A stretch of 40,041 nt of DNA. Origin: Methylobacterium sp. J-048 (lineage in GTDB: Bacteria > Pseudomonadota > Alphaproteobacteria > Rhizobiales > Beijerinckiaceae). Below, piece by piece: positions 7,785-16,409 of this stretch (positions are counted from its first letter, which is position 1; the number at the start of each line of letters is the position of its first letter). Both the position numbers and the translations under genes were made by a program. The notes under the pieces were generated by a model. That model was not told the origin of the DNA. It saw nothing but the letters and a program-made list of their open reading frames with translations, and did not search any database. The DNA is taken from NCBI RefSeq assembly GCF_022829515.1, contig NZ_JAKSYL010000252.1, positions 1 through 40,041 of the forward strand. Direction: 5' to 3'.

Positions 7785-8237
7785 ATGAGCGTGGCATCCT
7801 ACGAGAAATCTTCCAACTTCACCGATCTGGCGGTTGATCTTGTTGCCGCTTATGTCGCGAACAATCCTGTTCCGGCTACCGAATTGCCGATGCTGATTGC
7901 TCGGGTGTACGGTGCAATCGCCAGTCTGGAATCCGGCACGGCGCCGGCCGTGGCCAGCACGGCCATCGCCGTCGACAAGCCGAGCCCCGCCCAGATCCGC
8001 AAATCGGTCCAGCCGGACGGGATCGTGAGCTTCCTCGATGGCAAGACCTACAAGACCTTGAAGCGGCATCTGGCCGCCAACGGTCTCAGCCCGCAGAGCT
8101 ACCGCGAGCGCTACGGCCTGCCGGCCGATTACCCCATGGTCGCCCCAAGCTACGCCGAGCAGCGTTCCGCCCTCGCCAAGGCGATCGGACTGGGTCAGCC
8201 CGGTGCCATGGCCAAGCGCAAGGGCAAGGCTGCCTGA
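7785..8237 (+). CDS. Ros/MucR-family transcriptional regulator, zinc-ligand-less
   Basis: 150 residues, the normal size. The N-terminal helical part (NFTDLAVDLVAAYVANN) is the MucR oligomerisation region. The DNA-binding part reads DGIVSFLDGKTYKTLKRHL, then LSPQSYRERYGLPADYPMVAPSYAEQRS. In typical Ros/MucR the first motif is CLEDG with a zinc-binding Cys; here residues 82-83 are Ser-Phe and the second His is also missing. Ros-type proteins able to fold without zinc are known from rhizobia, so it may still bind DNA. MucR-type proteins act as broad, often H-NS-like repressors. Confidence 0.85.
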   Translation: MSVASYEKSSNFTDLAVDLVAAYVANNPVPATELPMLIARVYGAIASLESGTAPAVASTAIAVDKPSPAQIRKSVQPDGIVSFLDGKTYKTLKRHLAANGLSPQSYRERYGLPADYPMVAPSYAEQRSALAKAIGLGQPGAMAKRKGKAA

Positions 8238-8549
8238 GCCCGGGGCGAGGACCCATCTTCGATCGACGGATCGGTTCGCTCGCCCCGCCGACCGCGCACC
8301 GCGACCCTGATTGGGCATCCCGGTCGTGGCTTAGCGCGGACTTCAGCACCGCGCGCCCGGCATCAGGCCGATTGCCGCAACCGGCAGGACGGATCTCCAC
8401 AGCCGGTTCGTGCGGTCACGCGTGCATCCGGACCCCGTTCGCACTAGAACATATAGCGAACAAAATCCGTGGGTTCGGTTCGGCCGGCTGTCCCGATGCC
8501 GCGGCCGCGAACTGTTCCGGAGGGCTGTCGATTGATCGAGGAACGGCCG
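8238..8549. other. Intergenic stretch mucR to DUF6894 gene
   Basis: About 310 bases without a credible gene on either strand. Its 3' part contains the only clear signal, a GAAC-N7-GAAC element at 8447-8461 within an A/T-richer patch. Confidence 0.5.
8447..8461 (+). promoter_or_regulatory. Candidate LexA (SOS) box
   Basis: GAACATATAGCGAAC fits the alphaproteobacterial LexA direct repeat GAAC-N7-GAAC (equivalently GTTC-N7-GTTC) exactly. It is about 90 bases upstream of the DUF6894 gene at 8550. Eight fixed bases could occur by chance about once in a window this size, so the A-rich surroundings and position are the extra support. Confidence 0.45.
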
Positions 8550-8795
8550 ATGCCGACGAGGCTCTACCGCTTCCACTGCACGGACGGGCACGAGCTGGTG
8601 ACCGATCTCAAGGGCCGGCGCTTGCCGAACATGGCGCAGATGCGCGCCCATGCCGAGCGGGTCGCCCTCGGGCTGATGGAGCGGGTCGAGCGGTTCGACT
8701 GGTTGGGCTGGCAGGTCGAGGTCTACGACGCCAAGGGGCGGCGCGTCTGGATCCGGGCGTTCGTCGACGTGAACGTGGATGTGCAGGCCGCGTGA
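8550..8795 (+). CDS. DUF6894 family small protein
   Basis: 81 residues from the ATG at 8550. It has the family pattern: YRFHCTDGHELVTDLKGRRLP at the start, helical middle (MAQMRAHAERVALGLME), then WLGWQVEVYDAKGRRVWIRAF. These compact alpha/beta proteins are very common in Methylobacterium and rhizobia; no function is known. A longer frame starts at 8469, but its extra residues are not family-like. A candidate LexA box lies upstream. The next gene starts 40 bases after its stop. Confidence 0.75.
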   Translation: MPTRLYRFHCTDGHELVTDLKGRRLPNMAQMRAHAERVALGLMERVERFDWLGWQVEVYDAKGRRVWIRAFVDVNVDVQAA

Positions 8796-8835
8796 GACGC
8801 GACGGCTTGGAAATTAGGAATAGGGAGACACCGAG

Positions 8836-9114
8836 ATGGCGTTCAAGCCGAAATCCGCCGCGGAGACCAAGGCGCGGGATCTGGGCCTGGCACTGGCACG
8901 GATCGCCGAGGGCGACGGCACGCCGGCGAGCATCGGGATCGACCAGCTGCGGCGGGTGAGTCCGCGCCTCACGCCCCTCGCGATCGGCCAGATGGTGCGC
9001 AAGGAACGCGCGATCGTCGAAGAGACCCTCGCCGAGCGCGGGCTGGCGCTCGTCGACTATGCCGATCAGGGGCCGGGCCGCGGCATGGAATTCGTCATCG
9101 ACGCGGCGGGATGA
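8836..9114 (+). CDS. Small hypothetical protein
   Basis: 92 residues, which I do not recognise. It is probably largely helical: MAFKPKSAAETKARDLGLALARIAEGDG, then VRKERAIVEETLAERGLALVDYAD. There is no signal peptide or membrane segment. It probably shares a transcript with the DUF6894 gene, 40 bases upstream. Codon use resembles its neighbours (third positions nearly all G or C). Confidence 0.6.
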   Translation: MAFKPKSAAETKARDLGLALARIAEGDGTPASIGIDQLRRVSPRLTPLAIGQMVRKERAIVEETLAERGLALVDYADQGPGRGMEFVIDAAG

Positions 9115-9128
9115 TCCGGGCGGTCCGA

Positions 9129-9257
9129 TCAGGCGACCGCCGGACGACCCCGCAGCAGACGTCCGGCCAGGCGGAACGGCAGGAGCGGCAGCTTGAACAA
9201 GGCCGTAAGGGCCAGGACCGCGATGACGGTGAGGATCGCCAGGAAAGAGTTGAGCAA
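9129..9257 (-). CDS. Possible 42-residue membrane protein
   Basis: A frame on the minus strand gives one strong transmembrane segment, LNSFLAILTVIAVLALTALF, followed by a basic tail (KLPLLPFRLAGRLLRGRP). This is the classical layout of a small inner-membrane protein with positive residues on the cytoplasmic side. No ATG or GTG is available in frame nearby; TTG at 9257 is preceded at ten bases by GGGAG. The coherent hydrophobic block followed by a basic tail in otherwise empty DNA supports it. The start is uncertain. Confidence 0.4.
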   Translation of the reverse strand: MLNSFLAILTVIAVLALTALFKLPLLPFRLAGRLLRGRPAVA

Positions 9258-9524
9258 GCGGTGCGCGCTCCCATGAAGGGCTGCCCTCGCGGGCTGATGG
9301 CGACAGGTGGCGCCCGGAACGCGGCGAGACTATGGACGCCACAGCCGTCGATTGCATGTGTGCGCGGCCGGCCCCCGTCGCTCGAGGCGCGGAAACGGAT
9401 GGCCGTTCAAAGGGTTTTCCCTGGTGCGTGACGTTCGTCTGCCCCGGTCCCGGCGATCCGGCATCCGGCCCGGCGACACACGGCCGCAACCACGGATCAG
9501 GACACGCGAGATGATGGGTTCGAC

Positions 9525-10034
9525 ATGAGCAAGCGCGCTGCAGCCGGGGCCGGCCTCGTCCTGGCCGCGATGCTGCTGGCGGCCGCACCGGCCGCTGCCG
9601 AGGTGCAGGTCCGCTACGCCGCGCCGGAACGCTTCACCGACGCGGAGAACCGCTTCGCCTCGGGCCAGCCGCTCCGGGTGACGCTGGCCGAGCTGACGCG
9701 GATCCTGGTCGATCTCGGCCAGGCCCGGCTTCGCCCGGACGAGCGCCTGGACATCACCGTCCTCGACATCGATCTCGCCGGGTTCGACCGCCCGGGCTTC
9801 GCCTCGCCGACCGGCGTCCGCGTGGTGACCGACGCCACGCCGCCGCGCATCCGTCTCGCCTACGCGCTGCGCCGGGGCGGCCGCATCGTCGCGCAGGGCG
9901 AGGATACGGTCACGGACATCAACTTCCTGCTGACATCCAACCCACGCTTCTCCACCGGCGGCCTGTATTACGAGCGCCAGCTCCTGCGCGACTGGTTCGC
10001 GAAGCGGTTTCCCAGGGGCGCGGAGCGGGGTTGA
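9525..10034 (+). CDS. DUF3016 domain exported protein
   Basis: 169 residues. Signal peptide to about residue 26 (AAAPAAAE). The mature part has the DUF3016 pattern: VRYAAPERFTDAENR, RLDITVLDIDLAGF, PRIRLAYALRRGGRIVAQGEDTVTD and the ending YYERQLLRDWFAKRF. Function unknown; probably periplasmic. It converges with the PepSY gene, with two GC hairpins between the stops. Confidence 0.8.
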   Translation: MSKRAAAGAGLVLAAMLLAAAPAAAEVQVRYAAPERFTDAENRFASGQPLRVTLAELTRILVDLGQARLRPDERLDITVLDIDLAGFDRPGFASPTGVRVVTDATPPRIRLAYALRRGGRIVAQGEDTVTDINFLLTSNPRFSTGGLYYERQLLRDWFAKRFPRGAERG

Positions 10035-10041
10035 GTCACCA

Positions 10042-10077
10042 CCCCCTTCGGGGGCCCCCCTCCTTCGCAGAGGGGGG
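10042..10077. terminator. Two adjacent GC hairpins between convergent genes
   Basis: CCCCC-TTC-GGGGG (10042-10054), then CCCCCCTC / GAGGGGGG (10055-10062 and 10070-10077, loop CTTCGCA). They lie between the stops of the DUF3016 gene and the PepSY gene, so they could end transcription from both sides. They resemble the hairpin at 49-71. Confidence 0.5.
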
Positions 10078-10215
10078 GGAAGGGAGAAGCGCGCGCTTTT
10101 ATATTGCGCCCGGCATCTCCGGACAGGCTCGTTCATAGGATGGCATCGGCAACTGGGATGGCGCTTCGCACAATCCGAGCCGTCCAAGGCCCCGCACGCG
10201 ACAGATCGACCAAGA

Positions 10216-11793
10216 TCACTCGGCGGCGGTGCCGCTCAAGGCCTGCCGGGGCGCGCTGCGGGAGCGCGCGGGCCGGGTGCCGTTGGAGGAGCGGGCGGCC
10301 TTGCCGGCGGCGAAGAGCAGGAGGGCCGCCAAGCCGAGCAGGACGAGATCGACCCCGACGAACAGCGGATCGACCGGGTCGCCCGCCCCGTAGGCCCGCT
10401 GCATCCGCCCTCCATCGGCCGCGGCGGCGGCCGCGTACAGGGCGGCGGCCGCACTCAGGACCTCTGGCCAGGCCCGGCGCTGGGGACGCAGCAGACCGAT
10501 CGCGGCGATCAGCACCCAGACGGCGAAGAACCCGCGGATCTCCCAGAGCGCCCGGTCGGGCAGCCCCACCGGCAGGATCCGGTTGGTCAGGAAATAGCCC
10601 GCGATGGCCGCCGGAAGCCCGGCGATGGTCGCGATGTTGAGGCCCCGGACGAGGCGCAGGCCCGGATGCAAGGCGGTCCCGGCCTTTTTGGGCAGGCGCG
10701 CCACCGACCACAGCAGCAGGCCCGTGGCCACCATGGCGCTGCCGGCGAGCCCGCACAGGAAGAACAGCACCCGCAAAGCCGGCCCGGCGAAATGCGCCTC
10801 GTGCAGGCCGACCATCGTGGTGAAGGTCTTGGCCGCCGGCTTCAACCCGCCCGCCCGGACCTCCACGATGGCGCCGGTGGTGCCGTCGAAGGCGACCTGC
10901 GGATGCTCGTGCGCGAGCCCGTGCGGCTCCTCGAACACGACCACCACGGTGGCGTTCGCGTCCTTCGGGTTGGCGATCGAGATCCGCTCCAGGGGCTCGT
11001 GGATCGTCTCCTGCGCGCGCGCCAGCATCGGGCCGACGGGCGCCAGGGTGCCGGGCCGGCCCGCGGGCGGGCGCGGTGCGGTGATCTGGCCGGCCTCGGC
11101 GAAGAAACGCTGCGTGTCGCCCCGATAGGCCGTGGTCACGCCCCAGGGCATGTACAGGAACGACAGGGTGACGAGCCCCGTATAGGTGATCATCAGGTGG
11201 AACGGCAGGGCGAGCACGCCCGTGACGTTGTGGGCGTCGAGCCAGCCGCGCTGGGCGGACTTGTCCCGCCGGAAGGTGAAGAAGTCGGCGAAGATCCGCC
11301 GATGGGTGATGATGCCGGAGATCAGCGCCATCAGCATGATCATCGCGCAGATGCCGACGACCCAGCGGCCCCAGAGGGGCGCCATGTTCAGCTCGAAATG
11401 GAAGCGGTAGAGGAAATTTCCGCCCCGCGTGTCGCGGACCGCCGCCGGTGCGCCGCTCGCCGGATCGAGGAAGACGCGGCTCGGCGGCTGGCCCGGCGCG
11501 GTCCGCCAGAACAGTTCGAACAGGGGCAGGTCCGGGCGGGGCGGCGTGATCGACCACGCCCGGGCCTCGCCCGCCTGTGCCTGCAGGTAGGCGACGCCGC
11601 GCTCCACGGCGGCGGCCGTCGCTTCGGGGCCGAGCGTGGCAACGGCCTGGAGTTCGGGCCGCATCCAGCGCGAGATCTCGATCCGGTAGTAGCTCGCGGT
11701 CCCGGTGAAGAAGACCGTAAACAGCACCCAGCCGACGATCAGGCCGGACCAGGCGTGCAGCCACGCCATCGACTGCCGGAAGCTGTTGCGCAT
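10216..11793 (-). CDS. PepSY-associated membrane protein (iron-uptake reductase-like)
   Basis: 525 residues. The first membrane helix is typical of the PepSY_TM family (FRQSMAWLHAWSGLIVGWVL with FTGTASYYR after it). Further membrane segments lie near residues 135-160, 185-220 (FHLMITYTGLVTLSFLYMPWG), 345-372, 390-415 and 425-445, with more near the C-terminus (VGVDLVLLGLAALLLF). Periplasmic loops carry PepSY-like parts. Such proteins commonly sit next to siderophore receptors and are proposed to reduce or release iron. It starts nine bases after the TonB receptor stop, so they form an operon. Confidence 0.8.
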   Translation of the reverse strand: MRNSFRQSMAWLHAWSGLIVGWVLFTVFFTGTASYYRIEISRWMRPELQAVATLGPEATAAAVERGVAYLQAQAGEARAWSITPPRPDLPLFELFWRTAPGQPPSRVFLDPASGAPAAVRDTRGGNFLYRFHFELNMAPLWGRWVVGICAMIMLMALISGIITHRRIFADFFTFRRDKSAQRGWLDAHNVTGVLALPFHLMITYTGLVTLSFLYMPWGVTTAYRGDTQRFFAEAGQITAPRPPAGRPGTLAPVGPMLARAQETIHEPLERISIANPKDANATVVVVFEEPHGLAHEHPQVAFDGTTGAIVEVRAGGLKPAAKTFTTMVGLHEAHFAGPALRVLFFLCGLAGSAMVATGLLLWSVARLPKKAGTALHPGLRLVRGLNIATIAGLPAAIAGYFLTNRILPVGLPDRALWEIRGFFAVWVLIAAIGLLRPQRRAWPEVLSAAAALYAAAAAADGGRMQRAYGAGDPVDPLFVGVDLVLLGLAALLLFAAGKAARSSNGTRPARSRSAPRQALSGTAAE

Positions 11794-11802
11794 CAGGCTA
11801 TC

Positions 11803-14154
11803 TCACCAGCGATAGCGCAGGGTTCCGTAGACCGTGCGCGGCAGGCCGTAGAAGCAGGCCGAGTAGGAGAGGCAGCTCGAGACGAAGCGCTCGTCGAGCA
11901 GGTTCTGGACGTTCAGCTCCGCCGTGAGGCCCGCCAGGCTCGGAGCGAAGTGCCGCATGTCATAGGACGCGATCGCGTCGACCACCACGCTCTCCGGCAC
12001 CTGGAAGGTGTTGGCCGGATCGCCCCAGGACGGGCCGAGATAGCGCACACCGCCACCGATCCCGAGGCCCAGCAGGGGGCCGTCGATAAAGCGGTAGTTC
12101 GCCAGCAGCGAGATCGTCGTGTCCGGCACCTGTACCGGGCGCCGCCCCTGGAGCGGCACCGACAGCCGGGTGAGGTCGTTCGTCGTGTTGCCGGTATCTC
12201 GCACGTTGCGGATGTCGAGGAGCGAGACGCCGCCGATCAGCGTCAGGCCCTCGGCCAGATTGGCCCGCGCCTCGAACTCGACGCCCTGGGCGCCGACTTC
12301 GCCGGTCTGGACCACGAAGCCCTGGCGCAGGGGATCCGCGGAGGTCCGGTTCGACTGGCGGATGTCGAAGACTGCGGCGGTCAGCAGGATGTCGGTGCCC
12401 GGCGGCTGATACTTGATGCCGGCCTCATACTGGTCGCTGCGGACCGGATCGGGCACGCGGCCCACCGACCCGAAGGCGCTGTCGAACACGCGCCCGCTCA
12501 CGATCGGCTCGAAGGCCTGGCTGTAGGACACGTACGGCGCCACGCCGCTGTCGAACTGGTACAGCAGACTCGCGCGATAGGTCAGGGCGTCGGAGGGCGC
12601 GTCCTGGAGCGTCAAGGTGCTGGTGTTTCCGGAAAAACTGCGGGTCGGGCCGGTCTGGCGGGCGACGTCGTAGCGCCCGCCGAGCGTCAGCACGACCCGA
12701 TCGAACTTCGCCTGGTCCTGAAAGTACACGCCGGTCTGCTGCGCATCGACCCGCGCGGTGGTGTTGAAGGCCGGGAAGGCGATGTTCATGGCATAGTTCG
12801 GCGCCAGGATGTTGAGGTCCGGGGCGCTCGGGAACGGGGTGCCGCTGGTGCGGGTGCTGAAGGTCCGATGATCGACGCCCAGCAGGGCCGTGTGTGCGAT
12901 GAACCCGGTATCGAACTCGGCGATGACGTTGTTGTCCATCGTGTAGGCTTCGGCCGCCACGTTGGTGCCGATGATCGAGCGCGCCAGGAGAGGCCCGCTG
13001 GCTGTCGGGCCGTTCCGGTCGTTGAAGGCGCCGTAGACGCTGCGGTAGTCGCCCTGGTTGCGCAGGTAGCGCCCGGCCGAGTGGAACCGCAGGTTCTCGC
13101 CGATACGCTGGTCGAACAGGTACTCGATCGAGGCCTGGGTCCGGTCGGAGCGCTCGATGTTGCGATCGCCGTCGTAGAAATTCACCGGCAGCCGTCCGAA
13201 CAAGCCGCTGCCGAAATTGCGCGGGAACACGGTGCCCACCGCCGGAAAGCCGCCGTAGAAGCCCGAGAACGGATCACGCTGGTAATTGCCGATCAGGGTG
13301 AGCGACGTGTCGGTGGATGGGCGCCAGGTGATGCTCGGGTTGATGAAGGCCCGCTCGACCTTGGTGGTCGCGGCCGGCCCGTCGCCGTTCCAGCCGAGCC
13401 CGATCACCCGGTAGGCGAACTGGTCGGCCAGGCCCGGGATGTCGGACGCGATCGGGCCGCCGACGTCGAAGCCGCTCCGGACCTCGTTGAAACCGCCGCC
13501 CTGTAGGAAGACCTCGCCGTGGTGGACGAATTGCGGCACCTTCGAGACCAGGTTGACGATGCCGCCCGGGCCCGACTGCCCGTACAGGACCGAGGCCGGC
13601 CCCTTGATGATGTCGATCCGCTCCAGACGGTAGACGTCGATCGACGTGTTGGCGTCGCGCCCACCGATGACCGCCATCTGATCCAGGAAGACCGGGGCCG
13701 TGAAACCGCGGATGTTGAACAGTTCCAGGCGGGTCGAGCCGGCACCGCCGCGCGACTCGGCGAAGACGCCCGGGGTGTAGCGCAAAGCCTGGGTGACCGT
13801 CAGCGCGTTCTGGTCCTCGATCTGCTGGCGGCCGATGACCGAGATGGATTGGGCCGTCTCGAGGATTGGGGTGTCGGTCTTCGTGCCGACCGTGCTGCGG
13901 CTGGCGACGTAGCCGGGAACCGCGCCGACCGCTCCGCGGGCGCCGTACAGGTCGCCGTTGAGGATCCGGCCGCTTCCCTCGCCCGTCACGCTCAATTCGG
14001 AGAGCTCGATATCGGTCGCGGGCGCGGTCTGCTGCGCCCGGGCCGGGCCGGGCGCGATCATGGCACAAGTCGTGGAAAGCAACGCAAGATACAGGGATCC
14101 GGCCAGCGACCGTTCGATTGCGCTCCAGGTCGGTTCAGCCCGGGACCGGTTCAT
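11803..14154 (-). CDS. TonB-dependent siderophore receptor
   Basis: 783 residues. Signal peptide ending near PARAQ (residue about 41), then a short linker with ELSELSVTGEG. The plug domain holds TPILETAQSISVIGRQQIEDQ, VTQALRYTPGVFAE, FNIRGF and VDVYRLERIDIIKGPASVLYGQSGPGGIVNLVSK-type segments (the middle one reads IDVYRLERIDIIKGPASVLY). These are diagnostic for hydroxamate/pyoverdine-type receptors. The 22-strand barrel ends with YGTLRYRW, a proper aromatic C-terminus. It imports a ferric siderophore across the outer membrane. Regulation: see the promoter/operator at 14276-14306. Confidence 0.9.
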   Translation of the reverse strand: MNRSRAEPTWSAIERSLAGSLYLALLSTTCAMIAPGPARAQQTAPATDIELSELSVTGEGSGRILNGDLYGARGAVGAVPGYVASRSTVGTKTDTPILETAQSISVIGRQQIEDQNALTVTQALRYTPGVFAESRGGAGSTRLELFNIRGFTAPVFLDQMAVIGGRDANTSIDVYRLERIDIIKGPASVLYGQSGPGGIVNLVSKVPQFVHHGEVFLQGGGFNEVRSGFDVGGPIASDIPGLADQFAYRVIGLGWNGDGPAATTKVERAFINPSITWRPSTDTSLTLIGNYQRDPFSGFYGGFPAVGTVFPRNFGSGLFGRLPVNFYDGDRNIERSDRTQASIEYLFDQRIGENLRFHSAGRYLRNQGDYRSVYGAFNDRNGPTASGPLLARSIIGTNVAAEAYTMDNNVIAEFDTGFIAHTALLGVDHRTFSTRTSGTPFPSAPDLNILAPNYAMNIAFPAFNTTARVDAQQTGVYFQDQAKFDRVVLTLGGRYDVARQTGPTRSFSGNTSTLTLQDAPSDALTYRASLLYQFDSGVAPYVSYSQAFEPIVSGRVFDSAFGSVGRVPDPVRSDQYEAGIKYQPPGTDILLTAAVFDIRQSNRTSADPLRQGFVVQTGEVGAQGVEFEARANLAEGLTLIGGVSLLDIRNVRDTGNTTNDLTRLSVPLQGRRPVQVPDTTISLLANYRFIDGPLLGLGIGGGVRYLGPSWGDPANTFQVPESVVVDAIASYDMRHFAPSLAGLTAELNVQNLLDERFVSSCLSYSACFYGLPRTVYGTLRYRW

Positions 14155-14275
14155 CTTGATGCCTCTAACGCGAGCACAAAAACGACCGTGCTCTCTACGA
14201 AAACCGCAGCCTCACGCGGCCGTGATCGTGTTGGCATCAGAGTATTGGTCGAAGCAACCGCTATGTTGTAGATCA

Positions 14276-14306
14276 ATTCTAATATAACTTGGATCCATTC
14301 CAAGTT
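14276..14306 (-). promoter_or_regulatory. Promoter and operator dyad of the siderophore receptor operon
   Basis: On the minus strand TTGGAA (14303-14298) and TAGAAT (14281-14276) are 16 bases apart, a good sigma-70-type promoter, giving a leader of about 115 bases. A dyad AACTTGGA-TCCAT-TCCAAGTT (14286-14306) covers the -35 region and spacer, where a repressor would block polymerase. An iron regulator (Fur, Irr or RirA type) is the natural guess, but the dyad is not a recognisable consensus. Confidence 0.55.
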
Positions 14307-14562
14307 GAGTTCGATCTTGCCCGATGATCCTCGGGATCGAGGCCAATCCTCGGTCCCGGCCGCCTGCTGCGGATCAACACTTCGCGCGTTCCGGTCGACG
14401 ACGCGATGACGCGGTGGCATCGACGCGCCGATACGGCCAAGATATGCATGTTGCACAAGCGAGGGTTGCATGGCGGTGCGAAACTCAATCGTGCGCGATG
14501 CAGTTAAGCAGCCTGTGGATTGTGGTCGACCTCGACCCCACGCCGTGAGAGACCGTTTCGAC

Positions 14563-14967
14563 ATGACCACCGTGACCAAACCGAAGCTGGCGACAGACGC
14601 CGATCGCGCGATCGGGAGCCGCATCGCGGCCCTCCGGGCCGCGCAGGGCCTGAGCCAGACGACGCTCGGTCACGCGATCGGCGTGAGCTTTCAGCAGGTG
14701 CAGAAGTACGAGAAGGGTCGCAACCGTGTCGGCGCGAGCCGCCTCCAGATGATCGCGGACCAGCTCAAGGTGCCGGTCGAAACGTTTTTCGCAGATAAGT
14801 CGCCGATGGATGCAGGCGCTGAGCCCGTCCAGGCCCTCTTCGACGATCCCGAGATCATGGATCTCGTGGCGGCGTTCCGGTCGATTCCCGACCAGACCAC
14901 GCGCACCGGCGTTCTGTCCATCGTGAAGGCCGCCGCCGCGCTCCGTCAGGGCGGCACCGATGCCTGA
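14563..14967 (+). CDS. XRE-family transcriptional regulator
   Basis: 134 residues from the ATG at 14563. An N-terminal HTH_3 domain lies at about residues 15-72: IGSRIAALRAAQGLSQTTLGHAIGVSFQQVQKYEKGRNRVGASRLQMIADQL is the full motif, with recognition helix FQQVQKYEKG. A C-terminal helical part (PEIMDLVAAFRSI ... VLSIVKAAAAL) follows. This type is common in rhizobia and Methylobacterium. A longer frame from 14470 adds residues that look non-coding. It is divergent from the siderophore receptor, but no evidence ties it to that operon. Confidence 0.85.
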   Translation: MTTVTKPKLATDADRAIGSRIAALRAAQGLSQTTLGHAIGVSFQQVQKYEKGRNRVGASRLQMIADQLKVPVETFFADKSPMDAGAEPVQALFDDPEIMDLVAAFRSIPDQTTRTGVLSIVKAAAALRQGGTDA

Positions 14968-14993
14968 CCGGAACGGGTAATCGATCCTCAGAT

Positions 14994-16409
14994 CTAGTTG
15001 GCAAGCAGGCCGCCCACCGTGGTCTCGATGTGATGCGCGATGTCGGGGGCGCCGGTCATCTCGCCGAAGCTGCCCCGGGTCATCGGCCCGAACGCATAGA
15101 GGCCGGGCCGGGGCCGGCCCGTGGCATCGAGCACGCGGCTGAGGCGATCGACGGCAAGGCCGAGACCGACCGCGTCGAGGCTGGCGGTCCCATCGGCGAT
15201 CAGGGCGGCGACCAGTGGGTTGCGGGTAACGTCACGCTCCGGCCCGGTGCACAAGACCACCGCGTCGAACCGGCGACGCTCGGTTTCGCCGCGGCTGGGT
15301 CGCAGTTCCGCCTCCAACCGCCCGTCCGGGCCGAGATCCAGGCCGGTCACGGCGGCCCGCTCCACCGTCAGGCGGCCCTCCGCCCGGGCGCGCGTCAGCG
15401 CCGCTTCGATCTGCGGCGCGATGCGGAAGCGATGGACCTCCCAGAACGGCAGCAGACGTTGAACGACACGCCGCTTCTCCGCGGCCGGCAGACCGGACCA
15501 GAGATCGGGCAGAGCGACGCGCAGGGAATCGACGACCGGGTGCCAGCCCAGGGCCGGATCGATCGCGGCGACTTCCCGCCGAACCAACCGGAGCAGGTCC
15601 AGCGCCGTGCGGGGCGGCTGTGCGCCGACGACATCGAGATCCATCCGGAAGATCCCGTGGGCCTTCGGCAGGAGGCCCCGCCGGGATATCGCGGTGATCG
15701 GGCCGCGATGACCCCCGGCATCGAGGCTCGTCACCACGTCCGCCATGGTCAGCCCAGTGCCGACCACCAGAACGGAGGTGTCCGGTCCGATCCCGGCGAG
15801 CGCATGGGCTGCCCAGGGATCGGCGACGAAGCGGCGAGATTCCGCGACCCCGGGACCGAGCCGGCAGGGTCGTGCAGGCGTGGCGTGACCGAAGCACAGG
15901 GCGACGCGGTCGGCCGTGATCCGCTCACCCGATCGGGTGACGATCATCCACGCCCCGTCCACCGCCTGCACCTCTTGAGCGGTCGTGCGCAGGTGGTGCA
16001 GGCGCACACGGTCTGACGAAGTCGCGAGGGTCTGAGCCAGGACGGCGCCGATATAGGATCCATACGCGGCCCGCGGCACGTAGGCACCCGTCTCGTCCTC
16101 GCAGGCGGGATCGGGCAGGACGCCACGGGCGTACAGCCAAGCGGTGGCGGCCCCGGACTCGCCCGCGGCGATGTCGAGACGGTCGCTCGGCACGTTGATG
16201 CGGTGGGAATGGTCTCGGGTGCTGTAGGCAACGCCGCGCCCGAGCTCCGCCCGGGGCTCCAGCACGGTGATGTCGAGAGGGCCCGTTGAGGCCGGCACAG
16301 CATGGATGCATAGGACCGCGCCGGTGAAACCGCCGCCGATGATGGCGAGGCGCAGGGCGCTTGAGGTCGGTGGCGTGGCCAAAACGTGTCCCCGAAGATT
16401 GCGGGACAT
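14994..16409 (-). CDS. FAD/NAD(P)-binding oxidoreductase
   Basis: 471 residues from the ATG at 16409. The N-terminal nucleotide motif LAIIGGGFTGAVLCIHA is an FAD Rossmann motif, followed by VLEPRAELGRGVAYSTRDHSHRINVPSD, typical of the 'FAD-NAD(P)-binding' (YdhS-like) group. A second dinucleotide site is VLVVGTGLTMADVVTSL. A third element, VVLCTGPERD, precedes the end. Substrate unknown; related proteins include N-hydroxylases and small-molecule oxidases. A TTG at 16439 would add ten residues. It could be linked to siderophore use from its neighbours, but that is only a guess. Confidence 0.8.
   Translation of the reverse strand: MSRNLRGHVLATPPTSSALRLAIIGGGFTGAVLCIHAVPASTGPLDITVLEPRAELGRGVAYSTRDHSHRINVPSDRLDIAAGESGAATAWLYARGVLPDPACEDETGAYVPRAAYGSYIGAVLAQTLATSSDRVRLHHLRTTAQEVQAVDGAWMIVTRSGERITADRVALCFGHATPARPCRLGPGVAESRRFVADPWAAHALAGIGPDTSVLVVGTGLTMADVVTSLDAGGHRGPITAISRRGLLPKAHGIFRMDLDVVGAQPPRTALDLLRLVRREVAAIDPALGWHPVVDSLRVALPDLWSGLPAAEKRRVVQRLLPFWEVHRFRIAPQIEAALTRARAEGRLTVERAAVTGLDLGPDGRLEAELRPSRGETERRRFDAVVLCTGPERDVTRNPLVAALIADGTASLDAVGLGLAVDRLSRVLDATGRPRPGLYAFGPMTRGSFGEMTGAPDIAHHIETTVGGLLAN

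Noticed and set aside
10666..13506. 946-codon plus-strand frame opposite PepSY and TonB genes
   Set aside because: It is the mirror of two well-supported minus-strand genes and has low-complexity Gly/Arg/Asp composition.
14470..14562. N-terminal extension of the XRE regulator
   Set aside because: Residues have no XRE character, and the ATG at 14563 fits the family length.
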